From NCBI GenBank assembly GCA_963819735.1, contig CAWFXC010000001.1:1984001-2048000 (forward strand): a stretch of DNA of 64,000 nt, given 5' to 3'. Origin of the DNA: CAWFXC01 sp963819735. GTDB taxonomy: Bacteria; Actinomycetota; Acidimicrobiia; IMCC26256; DASPTH01. Every line of letters begins with the position of its first letter. The stretch's first letter is position 1. A program made the position numbers and the translations under genes. Positions 1 through 8,783 of the stretch are shown one piece after another. Below the pieces are notes generated by a model that ran no database searches, was not told the origin of the DNA, and worked only from the letters and a program-made list of their open reading frames with translations.

Positions 1-488
1 GCGAGCGCGGCGGCCCAGTGCGGATCGGCGTCGGCGAACGCGTCGATGGCGACCCGGGTCTGGTTGCTCGCCTGCGCACCCATCCGGTCGATGATCCCGC
101 GCAGCTTGGGGTCGAGCTGGTGGGGATAGAGCCGGCGCGTCGTCTTCGCCACGTTGACCATGAGGTCGGCGCTGCGCTCGAGCTCGTGCGCCACGCGCAT
201 CACGGTGACGAGAAAGCGGAGGTCGTTGGCGAGCGGTTGCTGACGGGCGAGCAGCAGGAAGGTGCGGTCCTCGATGGTGTGGGTGAGCTCGTCGATGGCG
301 TCGTCGTTCTCGATGACGCGTTCGGCGGCGTTGAGGTCGCCGTCGAGCAGCGCCTGCGTGCCGCCGGCGATGGCCTCGGTCGTGAGCGCGGCGAGGCGGA
401 TCACGTCGACCCGCAATTCGTCGAGGTCTTCGTGGAAGGTCTTGCGAGCCTCGGGCGGGGCGTTCTCGGGAATCGGTGTGGTCGTCAC
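1..488 (-). CDS. phoU: PhoU-family phosphate regulator (first copy), 3' end cut by window edge
   Basis: PhoU proteins link the Pst phosphate transporter to the PhoR/SenX3 kinase and keep the Pho regulon off when phosphate is plentiful. The reverse-strand reading begins with GTG at 488, four bases after a GGAGG ribosome site, and runs out of the window at position 1. The visible part has the PhoU helical-bundle pattern, including the segment MRVAHELERSADLMVNVAKT, which is also present unchanged in the second phoU at 877-1664. Two PhoU paralogues beside pst are common in actinobacteria. The C-terminal half is not visible, so completeness cannot be judged. Confidence is high for family, lower for any role distinct from the second copy. 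Confidence 0.88.
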   Translation of the reverse strand, partial: MTTTPIPENAPPEARKTFHEDLDELRVDVIRLAALTTEAIAGGTQALLDGDLNAAERVIENDDAIDELTHTIEDRTFLLLARQQPLANDLRFLVTVMRVAHELERSADLMVNVAKTTRRLYPHQLDPKLRGIIDRMGAQASNQTRVAIDAFADADPHWAAAL

Positions 489-618
489 GACGCCTCCGGT
501 CGTTCGGCGGGCGGGCCTGGTGGGCGGGCGGATGCTCGGTGGGCACCGGTGAGGGAGGAGCTCATCATGCCGTGCGGACCGAGGCGGGCGTCCCGATTCA
601 CCCTATGTCGGGGTCAGT

Positions 619-651
619 CTTCACTCCTCGTTTACCTGCCCGCCACGATCG
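619..651 (-). promoter_or_regulatory. possible PHO-box-like 11-bp repeats upstream of phoU1
   Basis: On the plus strand, TTCAC/TTTAC cores recur at one-helical-turn spacing: CTTCACT at 619, GTTTACC at 630 and CGCCACG at 641. These resemble the units upstream of pstS (1704-1747). The array lies 13 bp upstream of a minus-strand -10-like TAGGGT (600-605), where a PhoB/RegX3-type activator would bind for phoU1. The match is weaker than at pstS and the orientation is inverted relative to the gene, so this is tentative. Confidence 0.35.
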
Positions 652-783
652 GGCAACCGGATCGAAACGGGCCACCCGTAGCCTGATCATTACCAAGGAC
701 GGCTCGACGGAAACCCGGAGAGCCGTTCCGAGGTCTGGTCCTTCACGATGGGAGTGCGTGATCGCGAAGGGCTCGTACGGAGT

Positions 784-821
784 GTGTGGGGCCGGGAACT
801 CCCCCCTTCCCGGTCCCACGC
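784..821 (-). terminator. strong GC-rich hairpin after phoU2, probable terminator
   Basis: Bases 786-798 pair with 807-819 in a 13-bp stem containing one G-U pair, around an 8-base loop dominated by C. It lies about 55 bp past the phoU2 stop on the minus strand. There is no U-rich tail on either strand, as is often true of actinobacterial terminators. Confidence 0.55.
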
Positions 822-876
822 TCTCCGGTGCAGGTGCATCGTCCCTGCGGGATCCCCTGGTGCTCCCCAATCGCGT

Positions 877-1664
877 TCAGCGGCGGGAGCGTCGACGGCC
901 GGCCCGTTCACCGGTCACCACGAAGTGCACCTGCTGGGCGATCGTCACCGCGTGATCGCCGATGCGCTCGTAGTGGCGCGCGACCAGTGCGAGTTGCACC
1001 GCGGCAACGACCGGTGAATCGTCGGCGGGCGGGGATGCGCCTCCGTGCGCGTGCGCGTCGCGTGCTCCGGTTCCGGCGCCGGCGCCGGCGCCGGGTCCCT
1101 CACGTCCTGCAGGGTCAGGATGTGGCGGAACAGACTTTTCTGCAGCTCGTCGATGGTCTCGTCCATGTCGGCCAGCGCGGCTGCCCACGACGGGTCGCGG
1201 TCCGCGAACGCGTTGATGGCGACGCGGATCTGCACGACGGCCTGACGCCCCAGCCGCTCGATGATGCGCCGGGCCGTGATGTCGAGCGGGTGAGGAAAGA
1301 GCCGCCACGTCGTCTTGGCCACGTTGACCATGAGGTCGGCGCTGCGCTCGAGCTCGTGCGCCACGCGCATCACCACCCCGACGAAACGGAGGTCGGCGGG
1401 CGCGAGCTCGGCCGAGCGGGCCAGGATCCGCAGGCACTCGTCCTCGATCGAGTGCCGGAGCGCGTCGACGGCGTCGTCGTCGGCGACCACCCGGTCGGCC
1501 GCGTCGAGGTCGCCGTCGACGAAGGCGGCCGTGCCCTCGGTCACCGCATCGGTCGTGAGCGACGCCAGGCGCACGACATCGAGCTGAACGTCGTGGATGC
1601 GTTCGCGGATTTGCGGATCGGATTGGGCGGGGAGCAGTTCCGATGAGACCACTCTCGTGATCAT
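877..1664 (-). pseudogene. phoU: PhoU-family phosphate regulator (second copy), frameshifted near the C-terminus
   Basis: The N-terminal three quarters read in one frame from ATG 1664 (contains MRVAHELERSADLMVNVAKT, then the ADMDETIDELQ helix). The conserved C-terminal PhoU segment ALVARHYERIGDHAVTIAQQ is found in a different frame that stops at 877. The switch must lie around 1020-1110, which includes a slippery run of alternating GCC/GGC triplets (1073-1095). An indel in that tract, biological or in the consensus, is the simplest cause. The gene is divergent from pstS and shares its intergenic region, suggesting co-regulation by phosphate. Family assignment is firm; whether the gene is truly broken is not. 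Confidence 0.8.
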
Positions 1665-1703
1665 GAGGCGCGTTGCGGTTGCGGCGTGCGCACGCCGTCG
1701 ACT

Positions 1704-1747
1704 GTTTGCCTGCTGTTCACTTTCACTCCACTACGCGGCCACGGTCC
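1704..1747 (+). promoter_or_regulatory. PHO-box-like array of 11-bp repeats upstream of pstS
   Basis: Four consecutive 11-bp units begin at 1704 (GTTTGCC core), 1715 (GTTCACT), 1726 (CTCCACT) and 1737 (GGCCACG). They resemble the Streptomyces PHO box, whose units begin GTTCACC and repeat every 11 bp. A -10-like TACGAT sits at 1764-1769, followed by the pstS ribosome site AGGAGG at 1795-1800. A RegX3/PhoP-type regulator is encoded at 6906-7607. This would be the phosphate-starvation control site of the pst operon, possibly also serving divergent phoU2. Confidence 0.65.
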
Positions 1748-1810
1748 CGCTACACCGTCTCCGTACGATGCGCCGCGATGACATCCACCGTTCCAGGAGG
1801 GAACACCCAG

Positions 1811-2869
1811 ATGCGAAGCTCGTTCGTACGCCGCTGTGGGCTCTTGCTCGCAGCGCTGGCGCTGCCGATCCTCGCGATCGGTACCGCCTCGGCGGCTCCG
1901 TCCACCAACAAGCTCGCTTCGGCGACGCTCAATGCAGACGGATCCACCTTCCAACTCGGCTTCAATCAAGTCGTGATCGGCGCGTTCAAACCGGTCCAGA
2001 AGTCCGTCACGATCAACTACCAGGGCAACGGTTCCGGTCAGGGCCGCACCGACTTCAAGAACAAGGTCGTGGATTGGGCGGGAACCGACGCCCTCTATGC
2101 GACGGGAACGGCGCCGAGCACCCCGTTCTTCTACTTCCCGACGGTGACCGCGCCGATCACCGTGTCCTACAACGTCTCGGGGGTCAAGGGTCTGAAGCTC
2201 TCACCTGACACCATCGGCCAAGATCTTCTCCAGTGCGATCACGACGTGGGACGACCCGGCGATCAAGGCCGACAATCCCAAAGTTGAAGCTGCCGAGCAC
2301 CAAGATCACCGTCGTTCACCGGACCGACGGTTCCGGCACGACGCAGAACTTCACCGAGTGGCTCACCAAGGCGGCGCCGTCCTCATGGACCCTCGGGAGC
2401 CGGCCGACCGTGCAGTGGCCTGCGGGAACGCAGGGCGGGAGCGGCAACAGTGGCGTGGCCAACTTGGTGAAGACGACCGACGGTGCGATCGGCTACGTCG
2501 ACTTCTCGGATGCGAATGCGGCGGGACTGACCTTCGCTGCGATCAAGAACTCAGCGGGCAAGTTCATCTGCTCCGACGCTGCCCGGCGCGCAGGAAGCCG
2601 TGGCGGGGACGACGATCAACCCCGATCTCACCTTCGACCCGATCAACGCAACGGGTGCGAAGGCTTATCCGATCACCTCGCCCACTTGGATCATCGCCTA
2701 CCAGAACCAGACCGACGCGAACAAGGGTGCCGCCTTGAAGGGGTTCCTCAACTTCATCTACTCCGACGGTCAGAAGCTCGCGGGCTCGGTGGACTACGCG
2801 AGGCTGCCGGCCAGCATGCTCAAGCAGGCCAAGGCGCAGGTCAACAAGCTCGTCGTTCCAGCCTCCTGA
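1811..2869 (+). pseudogene. pstS: PstS phosphate-binding protein of the ABC transporter, frameshifted
   Basis: PstS captures phosphate outside the membrane and delivers it to PstCA. ATG 1811 follows AGGAGG (1795-1800). The product has a signal peptide (RRCGLLLAALALPILAIGTASA) and the family pattern NADGSTFQLGF, then VDWAGTDALY, HRTDGSGTTQNFTEWL and a C-terminal FLNFIYSDGQKLA block. These pieces lie in three frames: shifts fall near 2221 (extra A), 2281 (extra T) and about 2585. Protein similarity continues without decay across each shift, so single-base consensus insertions are likely. It is the first gene of pstSCAB. Family is certain; integrity is not. Confidence 0.85.
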
Positions 2870-2959
2870 CGTGGAGCGCGATGTCGGCACGGGGCGGGTT
2901 CCCCCCGCCCGCTCCGTGCCGCCGCTCCCGTGCTTCACGTAGAGTCCGGATCTCTTCTC

Positions 2960-3962
2960 ATGGCTGTGATTGCCCCGCCCCGCGAGAACGAGCAACCGAG
3001 TCCACCGCCGCCAAGGGACTTGGTACTGGATCTCGCCCGCCCGGCGTGGTCACCGATCATGTGTTCCGATGGCTTGCACTCGCAAGTGGTCTGCTCGTGC
3101 TCGTGATCCTCGGGCTGATCGCGTACACCACCACGAAGAATGCGTGGCCCTGGTTCAAGGCCGAGGGCATCGACATCTTCGCCGACAACTGGGATCCGGC
3201 GAAGGGCCAGTTCGGTGCCGGGGCGATGATCTACGGCACCTTCCTCGTCGGGGTCATCGCGTTGGTGATCTCGGTGCCGATCAGCGTCGGTATCGCGTTG
3301 TTCGTCACCGAGATCGCCCCGAAGTGGCTGCGAAGCCGGTCGTGTACATCGGTCGACCTGTTGGCGGCGATTCCCGCGTCGTGTACGGCTTGTGGGCGTG
3401 TTCGTGTTGCGCCAACCGCTCGCCGACATCTACTCCAGCATCTCGTCGGCCACGGGCGACATCCCGATCCTGAAGACGCTGTTCGCCGATCCGAGCCCCA
3501 CCGGATTGAGCTTCATGACGGCAGGGATCATCGTGGCGATCATGATCACGCCGATCGTCACCTCGCTCACCCGGGAAGTCTTTGCCACGACGCCCAGCGC
3601 ACTCAAAGAGGCGTCGATACGGGCTCGGCGCGACGCGGTGGGAGATGATCCGCGGCTCGGTGTTCCCGCACAGTCGCGGCGGGGTCACGTCGGCGGTGAT
3701 GATCGGACTCGGGAGGGCCATCGGCGAGACGATCGCGGTGGCGCTGCTCATCGGGAGCTCGCAGGTGATCAGCGCGCACGTGCTCGGCCCCGGCGACACC
3801 CTCGCCAGCATCATCGCCAATCAGTTCGGCGAAGCCACGGGCGAGTACCGCGCCGCCCTGATCGGCATGGGTGTCGTGCTCTTCGTGCTCACGATCGGAA
3901 TCGGCGTGCTCGCTCGCGGAATCGTCAACCGCTACGACAAACGCTCCGGGGCGTCGTTGTGA
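2960..3962 (+). pseudogene. pstC: PstC phosphate ABC transporter permease, multiply frameshifted
   Basis: PstC is one of two membrane subunits of the phosphate importer. ATG 2960 begins MAVIAPPRENEQ; after a shift around 3010-3050 the frame gives a membrane helix (FRWLALASGLLVLVILGLIA). Further shifts occur near 3333, 3352, 3370-3400 and about 3620. Recognisable permease blocks survive between them: VSVPISVGIALFVTEIAPKW-like, MTAGIIVAIMITPIVTSLTR and MIGLGRAIGETIAVALLIG, the last being the EAA-like loop. The stop overlaps the pstA start (GTGA at 3959-3962). At least five indels in 1 kb is far above the rest of the window. Confidence 0.82.
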
Positions 3963-4864
3963 GCACCATCGCGCCCGCCGGCACCAGGAGGTTCGAGGCT
4001 CGCCCCCGGACCTCGCTCGCGTTCGAGGAAGATCAAGAACATCGTCGCCACGGGAACGATCGGACTCGCGTTCGTCGTCGCCATCGTGCCGCTCGTATTC
4101 GTCGTCGGGTACGTGGTGCAACGAGGGGCCCAGGCAATCAGTTGGAGTTTCCTCACGGACGACATTCCATTTGTTCCGAGGTTTCCCGGGGGTGGTATGG
4201 GGCCGGCAGTTGTCGGAACCCTGCTCATCACGGGGCCGCGGCGCTCATGGCGATACCGCTCGGCGTGCTCGGAGGCATCTACCTCAACGAATACGGCGGC
4301 AAGAATCCCCTTGCCCGCTTGGTGCGCTTCCTTGCGGAGGTGATGACCGGCGTCCCCTCCATCGTCATGGGCCTGTTCATCTACACGCTCGTAGTGCTCA
4401 ACACGGGTGAGCGGACCGGGTTCGCAGGTGCACTGGCCCTCGGATGTCTCATGCTCCCAATCGTCATTCGCACGACGGACCAGATGTTGTCGCTCGTCCC
4501 TCGGGAGTTGCGCGAAGGGTAGCTATGCGCTGGGGAGCCGCAGGGTTCGGACGATTCGCACCGTCGTGCTGCCGAACGCCGCCGCCGGAATCGTCAGTGG
4601 TGCTCTCCTCGCGGTCGCAAGGGCCGCAGGGGAGACGGCGCCACTGCTCTTCACGATCGGCATCGTGAACGAAACGAACACGAACCTCTTCAAAGGACCG
4701 AACACGGCGCTGTCGGTTCAGATCTTCTACAACGCGACCCTCCGTTCCCGGTCCAGCAGGACCGGGCGTGGGGCGCCGCGCTCGACTCTGATCGTGATCG
4801 TCTTCGTGTTCACCATTCTCGCTCGGTGGTGACCGCGTACTTGAGCCGCCGGCAGACGGCATGA
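3959..4864 (+). pseudogene. pstA: PstA phosphate ABC transporter permease, multiply frameshifted
   Basis: PstA is the second membrane subunit of the phosphate importer. Translation probably starts at GTG 3959, overlapping the pstC stop. The reading frame changes near 4000, 4232, 4521, about 4740-4790 and 4826. Pieces typical of PstA remain: IVPLVFVVGYVVQRGA, MAIPLGVLGGIYLNEYGG, LVRFLAEVMTGVPSIVMGLF and ARAAGETAPLLFTI. With the shifts corrected the protein ends TAYLSRRQTA at the TGA 4862-4864, giving a usual PstA length of about 300 residues. Confidence 0.82.
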
Positions 4865-4880
4865 CCCCCGAGGACGCTCC

Positions 4881-5781
4881 ATGTCCACAGTGCTGGACCA
4901 GACGATAACGTCATCGACGTGACCGTCGAGGTGGACGTGCCGGTGCCCGGAGTCGAGACTCCCGACGACGCGGCGCTGCCGGAAGAACCCGAGCGCGAAC
5001 GAGAGCTGGTCTTCGAGCTCCGCAACCTCGAGGTGCAGTACAGCGGGCACACCGCGGTGCGCGAGGTCGACCTCGACATCGCCGCCCACGAGATCACTGC
5101 GTTCATCGGCCCGTCGGGCTGCGGGAAGACCACCGTGCTGCGCTGCCTCAATCGCATGCACGACATCACACCCGGCGCGCGAGGTTATCGGGCAGGTCAA
5201 CTACCACGGTGAGGAGTCTGTACGGCTCGAAGGTCGACGCCGCCGAGGTGCGTCGGCGGATCGGGATGGTGTTCCAGAAGCCCAACCCGTTCCCGAAGAC
5301 CATCTTCGACAACGTCGCCTACGGACCGAAGATCAACGGGCGCAAGCGGTCGGAGATGAGCGACATCGTCGAACACGCACTCACCCGCGCTGCGTTGTGG
5401 GACGAGGTCAAGGACAAGCTCAAGAACAGTGGCCTGTCGCTCTCGGGTGGGCAACAACAGAGACTCTGCATCGCGCGCGCCCTCGCAGTGGAACCGGATG
5501 TCATCTTGATGGACGAACCGTGCTCGGCCCTCGACCCGATTGCCACCGCCCGGATCGAGGACCTGATGGCCGAGCTCAAGCAGGAGTTCACCATCGTGAT
5601 CGTCACCCACAACATGCAACAGGCGGCGCGTACCTCCGATCGCACGGCGTTCTTCACCGCCGAGGTCGACGACGCCGGGAAGCGGGTGGGCCGGCTGGTG
5701 GAGTTCGACCAGACCGAGAAGTTGTTCACGGCTCCGGGCGACGCCCGCACCGAGGGATACATCACGGGGCGGTTCGGCTAG
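4881..5781 (+). pseudogene. pstB: PstB phosphate-importing ATPase, frameshifted near the N-terminus
   Basis: PstB hydrolyses ATP to drive phosphate import. ATG 4881 opens the gene, but the frame stops after 12 codons; restoring one base near 4903 joins it to the main frame. Walker A (GPSGCGKTT) appears in the frame from 4919. Shifts near 5178 and 5212 lead into the remaining frame with the signature LSGGQQQRLCIARAL, Walker B VILMDEP and the switch histidine in IVTHNMQQA. The stop is 3 bp before the sensor kinase start, so pst and the kinase are probably co-transcribed. The first 40 or so residues are an acidic extension not usual in PstB. Confidence 0.85.
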
Positions 5782-5784
5782 ACG

Positions 5785-6906
5785 ATGAGCCCGCTACGGC
5801 GCGAGCAGCCGGTGTCGGAACACGCGCTGGCGGAGGCGACCGAGACGATCGCACAGGTCGAGGAGCAGCGGGATCGCGGTTTCGCCGTGCTCGATGAGCT
5901 CCGCGACGGCGTCGTCGTCCTCGCGGCCGACGGCAGTGAGGTGTTCCGGAATCCGGCGGCCGAGCGCTACCGCGAGGCCCGCCACTCCGACGCGGTGGTG
6001 GCGGGGGCCATCGACGCGCTGTTGGCGCGCGCGTTGGCCGGTGAACGGTGCGAGCGCGAACTGCAGCTGTTCGGGCCCCCGCGCGCGGTGGTCCACCTGA
6101 GCGCGGTGCCGCTCGGCCCCGTCGAGTTGCCGCTCGGCGCGGCGGCGTTCGTGTCCGACGTGTCCGACATCCATCGGATCGAGAGCGTCCGGCGCGACTT
6201 CGTGGCGAACGTGAGCCATGAGCTGAAGACGCCGATCGGTGCGCTCGAAGTGCTCGCCGAGACACTCGCGTCCGAGACCGACCCGGCGGTGACCCGGCCC
6301 CTGGCCGATCGTATGGTCAAGGAGGCAGAGCGCCTCGCTCGCATCGTCGACGATCTCCTCGACTTGAGTCTCATCGAGACCCAGGAAGCACCGAACCGCC
6401 GACCGGTACCGGTCGAGATCCTCGTCGACGACGCGGTCGACCAGCTCCGGCCGATGGCGGCCGCCGCGGGCATCGATCTGCGGTGGCAGTCCGATCTCGA
6501 CTCGGCGCAGATCGTGTGCGACCGTCGACTGGTCGTGAGCGCGATCTCGAACCTGATCGACAACGCGTTGAAGTACTCCGAGCCCGGAAGCGCGGTGACC
6601 GTCTCCACCGCGATCGTTGACGGCTACCTCACCCTCACCGTCGCCGACGCCGGCATCGGCATCCCGAGTCGCGACCTCGAGCGCATCTTCGAGCGCTTCT
6701 ACAGGGTCGATCAGGCGCGCAGCAGGGCCACCGGGGGTACCGGTCTCGGGCTCGCCATCGTGCGGCATGTGGCGCAGGCGCACGGCGGTGAGGTCACCGT
6801 CGAGTCGGTGGAGGGCCAGGGTTCGGTGTTCCGTCTCCTGTTGCCGGTCGAGGCCGACGACACCGCGCCGGCGCCCGTGCCGACGGCGCCGCAGGAGACC
6901 GCCTGA
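5785..6906 (+). CDS. senX3: SenX3/PhoR-like phosphate sensor histidine kinase
   Basis: A 373-residue histidine kinase that would autophosphorylate and pass phosphate to the regulator encoded next. It has a PAS-like N-terminal region (about 30-130), a dimerisation/phosphoacceptor H-box with His145 in FVANVSHELKTP, an N-box NLIDNALKYS, and G-boxes DAGIGIP and GGTGLGLAI. I see no membrane helix, so it is probably cytosolic, unlike SenX3, which carries N-terminal membrane helices. It starts 3 bp after pstB and its stop overlaps the regulator start by one base (TGATG). Position between pstSCAB and a RegX3-like gene supports a phosphate-sensing role with PhoU and Pst as signal inputs. Confidence 0.85.
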   Translation: MSPLRREQPVSEHALAEATETIAQVEEQRDRGFAVLDELRDGVVVLAADGSEVFRNPAAERYREARHSDAVVAGAIDALLARALAGERCERELQLFGPPRAVVHLSAVPLGPVELPLGAAAFVSDVSDIHRIESVRRDFVANVSHELKTPIGALEVLAETLASETDPAVTRPLADRMVKEAERLARIVDDLLDLSLIETQEAPNRRPVPVEILVDDAVDQLRPMAAAAGIDLRWQSDLDSAQIVCDRRLVVSAISNLIDNALKYSEPGSAVTVSTAIVDGYLTLTVADAGIGIPSRDLERIFERFYRVDQARSRATGGTGLGLAIVRHVAQAHGGEVTVESVEGQGSVFRLLLPVEADDTAPAPVPTAPQETA

Positions 6907-7607
6907 TGGCCGAAGCACCGCTGATTCTCGTGGTCGACGACGAGCAGTCGTATCGCGACGCGCTCCGCGTCGCGCTCGAGCGTGAGGGCTTCCGGGTGGA
7001 GACGGCCTCCGACGGCGCGGAGGCGCTGGAGCGATTCGACGCGGTGCGCCCCTCGCTCGTGTTGCTCGACGTGATGCTGCCGCGTATCTCCGGGGTCGAC
7101 GTGTGCCGGGAGCTCCGCACCCGTTCGCAGGTTCCGATCATCATGGTGACCGCGCGCAACGCCGAGATCGACGCGGTGGTCGGGCTCGAGGTGGGCGCCG
7201 ACGACTACGTGACCAAGCCGTTCCGTCTGCGCGAGTTGGTGGCGCGGGTACGGGCATCGTTGCGGCGCGGTCGCGGCGAAGACGCCGGGGCCGCGCAAGC
7301 CGGTGAGGTGCTCGAGATCGGTGAGGTCCGCCTCGATGCCGCCCGTCACGAAGTCGCGGTCCGGGGCGAACGGGTGGCGCTGCCGCTCAAGGAGTTCGAG
7401 CTCCTCGAGCTCCTCCTCGCGAACGCGGGGCGGGTGCTCACCCGCGACGTGCTCATCGACCGGGTGTGGGGGCCGAACTACTACGGCGACACCAAGACGC
7501 TCGACGTACACGTGAAGCGGTTGCGGGCCAAGGTCGAAGACGACCCCGGTACCCCGGCGCGCATCGTCACCGTGCGCGGAGTCGGCTACCGCTACGAGAA
7601 GGTCTGA
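6906..7607 (+). CDS. regX3: RegX3/PhoB-like OmpR-family response regulator
   Basis: A 233-residue regulator with an N-terminal receiver domain (acidic Asp11-Asp12, phosphoacceptor Asp55 in LLDVMLP, Lys104 in TKPF) and a C-terminal winged-helix DNA-binding domain (about 130-230, ending VRGVGYRYEKV). OmpR/PhoB regulators bind tandem 11-bp repeats, which fits the array upstream of pstS at 1704-1747 and possibly that at 39432-39464. ATG 6906 overlaps the kinase stop. All catalytic residues are present. Confidence 0.88.
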   Translation: MAEAPLILVVDDEQSYRDALRVALEREGFRVETASDGAEALERFDAVRPSLVLLDVMLPRISGVDVCRELRTRSQVPIIMVTARNAEIDAVVGLEVGADDYVTKPFRLRELVARVRASLRRGRGEDAGAAQAGEVLEIGEVRLDAARHEVAVRGERVALPLKEFELLELLLANAGRVLTRDVLIDRVWGPNYYGDTKTLDVHVKRLRAKVEDDPGTPARIVTVRGVGYRYEKV

Positions 7608-7637
7608 GCGCGCCGGTCGGAGCGACGGGCTGCGCGC
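7608..7637. terminator. hairpin between convergent regX3 and arsC
   Basis: GCGCGC at 7608-7613 pairs with GCGCGC at 7632-7637, with an inner GTCG/CGAC stem around a GAG loop. It fills the 33-bp gap between two converging stop codons, as a bidirectional terminator would. There is no U-tract. Confidence 0.45.
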
Positions 7638-7640
7638 GGC

Positions 7641-8054
7641 TCAACCCGTCGGTACGTCGAGGCTGGCGAGGAGCTCCCGTACCCGCTCACCGATCTCGTC
7701 GCGGATCGGTCGCACCGCCTCGACGTCCATCCCGGCCGGGTCGTCGAGCACCCAGTCCTCGTAGCGTTTCCCGGGAACGAGCGGGCAGGCGTCACCGCAA
7801 CCCATCGTGACGACGACGTCGGCGGCGCCGACGATCTCGTCGGTCCACGGTTTCGGGAATTCGTGGCTGATGTCGATGCCGAGCTCGGCCATCGCCGCGA
7901 GTGCCGACGGGTTCACCTGGTCGCCCGGCTCCGATCCGCCCGACCACGCGACCGCGCGATCGCCAGCGAGGTGATTGAACCAGCCGAGCGCCATCTGGGA
8001 ACGCCCGGCGTTGTGGACGCAGAGGAACAGCACCGATGGTCGGGCGTCGGTCAT
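7641..8054 (-). CDS. arsC: arsenate reductase, thioredoxin-coupled LMW-phosphatase type
   Basis: Reduces arsenate to arsenite using a cysteine relay. The 137-residue protein has the low-molecular-weight phosphatase loop LCVHNAGRS (nucleophile Cys12, Arg18) and a distal cysteine pair (Cys86, Cys90 in MGCGDACP) that completes the thiol relay, followed by WVLDDPAG. ATG 8054 overlaps the stop of the upstream channel gene by four bases (ATGA), so the two are translationally coupled. Its place in an ars cluster, next to a phosphate importer that also admits arsenate, supports the role. Confidence 0.9.
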   Translation of the reverse strand: MTDARPSVLFLCVHNAGRSQMALGWFNHLAGDRAVAWSGGSEPGDQVNPSALAAMAELGIDISHEFPKPWTDEIVGAADVVVTMGCGDACPLVPGKRYEDWVLDDPAGMDVEAVRPIRDEIGERVRELLASLDVPTG

Positions 8055-8776
8055 GGTGCCTCCGGGGATTCGCGGGGAACGACGAGATCGGTGGCCGGGA
8101 TGCCGGGAAACAGGAAGAGGCCCAACGCAACTGCGAGGAGCGCGCCGAGCACCTGCATGACGATGAAGATCGGGACACTGCTCGGCGCGATGCCCGCGAA
8201 GGTGTTGGTCAACGAGCGCCCGATGGTCACGGCCGGGTTGGCGAAGCTGGTCGACGAGGTGAACCAGTACGCGGCCGCGATGTAGCCGCCCACCGCGAAC
8301 GCGGCGACCGACGCGCGGCCGGAGCGCACGACGCCGAGGATCACGATCAGGAGCCCGAACGCCGCTACGAGTTCGCCCAGCCAGAGACCACTGGTGGAAC
8401 GGGTGTGCGTGGAGAGGGTGACGGCCGGGAGGTCGAACATCAGGTTGGCGACCATCGCGCCCACGCACGCGCCCAGGACCTGCACCGCGATGTAGACGGT
8501 GGCGTCGCGCGTGCTGGTGCCGCCGAGGATGCGGTCGGCCATCGTGACGATCGGATTGAAGTGCGCACCGGACACCGGGCCGAGGGCCAGGATGAGCGCA
8601 ATGAGACCGGCGCCGGTCGCGATGGAATTCTCGAGCAGCTCGAGACCGACATTGGCGGGCGACACCCGTTGCGCGGCGATGCCGGAGCCGACGACGATGG
8701 CCACGAGGAGCGCGGTCCCGAGCGCCTCGGCGGTGGCACGGCGCGCAAGATCATGGCGCGCTCGATCGCGGTTCAC
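8051..8776 (-). CDS. aqpS: MIP/aquaglyceroporin channel, probable arsenite exit channel
   Basis: A 241-residue membrane protein of the major intrinsic protein family with six predicted helices and two half-helix loops: HFNPIVT (Asn74-Ile76, an NPI variant) and FANPAVT (NPA at 180-182). In Sinorhizobium, AqpS replaces the ArsB pump and lets arsenite made by ArsC flow out; the fusion-like arrangement arsC-MIP-arsI here points to the same job. It starts with GTG 8776, 7 bp after arsI. No separate ArsB/Acr3 pump is present in the window, which makes the channel the likely exit route. Confidence 0.82.
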   Translation of the reverse strand: MNRDRARHDLARRATAEALGTALLVAIVVGSGIAAQRVSPANVGLELLENSIATGAGLIALILALGPVSGAHFNPIVTMADRILGGTSTRDATVYIAVQVLGACVGAMVANLMFDLPAVTLSTHTRSTSGLWLGELVAAFGLLIVILGVVRSGRASVAAFAVGGYIAAAYWFTSSTSFANPAVTIGRSLTNTFAGIAPSSVPIFIVMQVLGALLAVALGLFLFPGIPATDLVVPRESPEAP

Positions 8777-8783
8777 GGGTGAT

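Larger units (their letters stand above)
489..876. other. intergenic region between the two phoU genes
   Basis: I see no convincing gene in these 388 bases; open frames here lack ribosome sites and family resemblance. The region holds a possible PHO-box-like repeat (619-651), a possible minus-strand -10 (TAGGGT at 600-605) for the first phoU, and a strong hairpin at 784-821 that probably ends the upstream phoU2 transcript. Confidence 0.5.

Noticed and set aside
1073..1095. short GCCGGC repeat as a regulatory microsatellite
   Set aside because: It lies in the coding part of phoU2 where two frames are both open; more likely the site of an indel than a control element.
4881..5215. programmed frameshift in pstB
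   Set aside because: Neighbouring pst genes carry similar scattered indels without slippery heptamers, so a consensus-error explanation is simpler.
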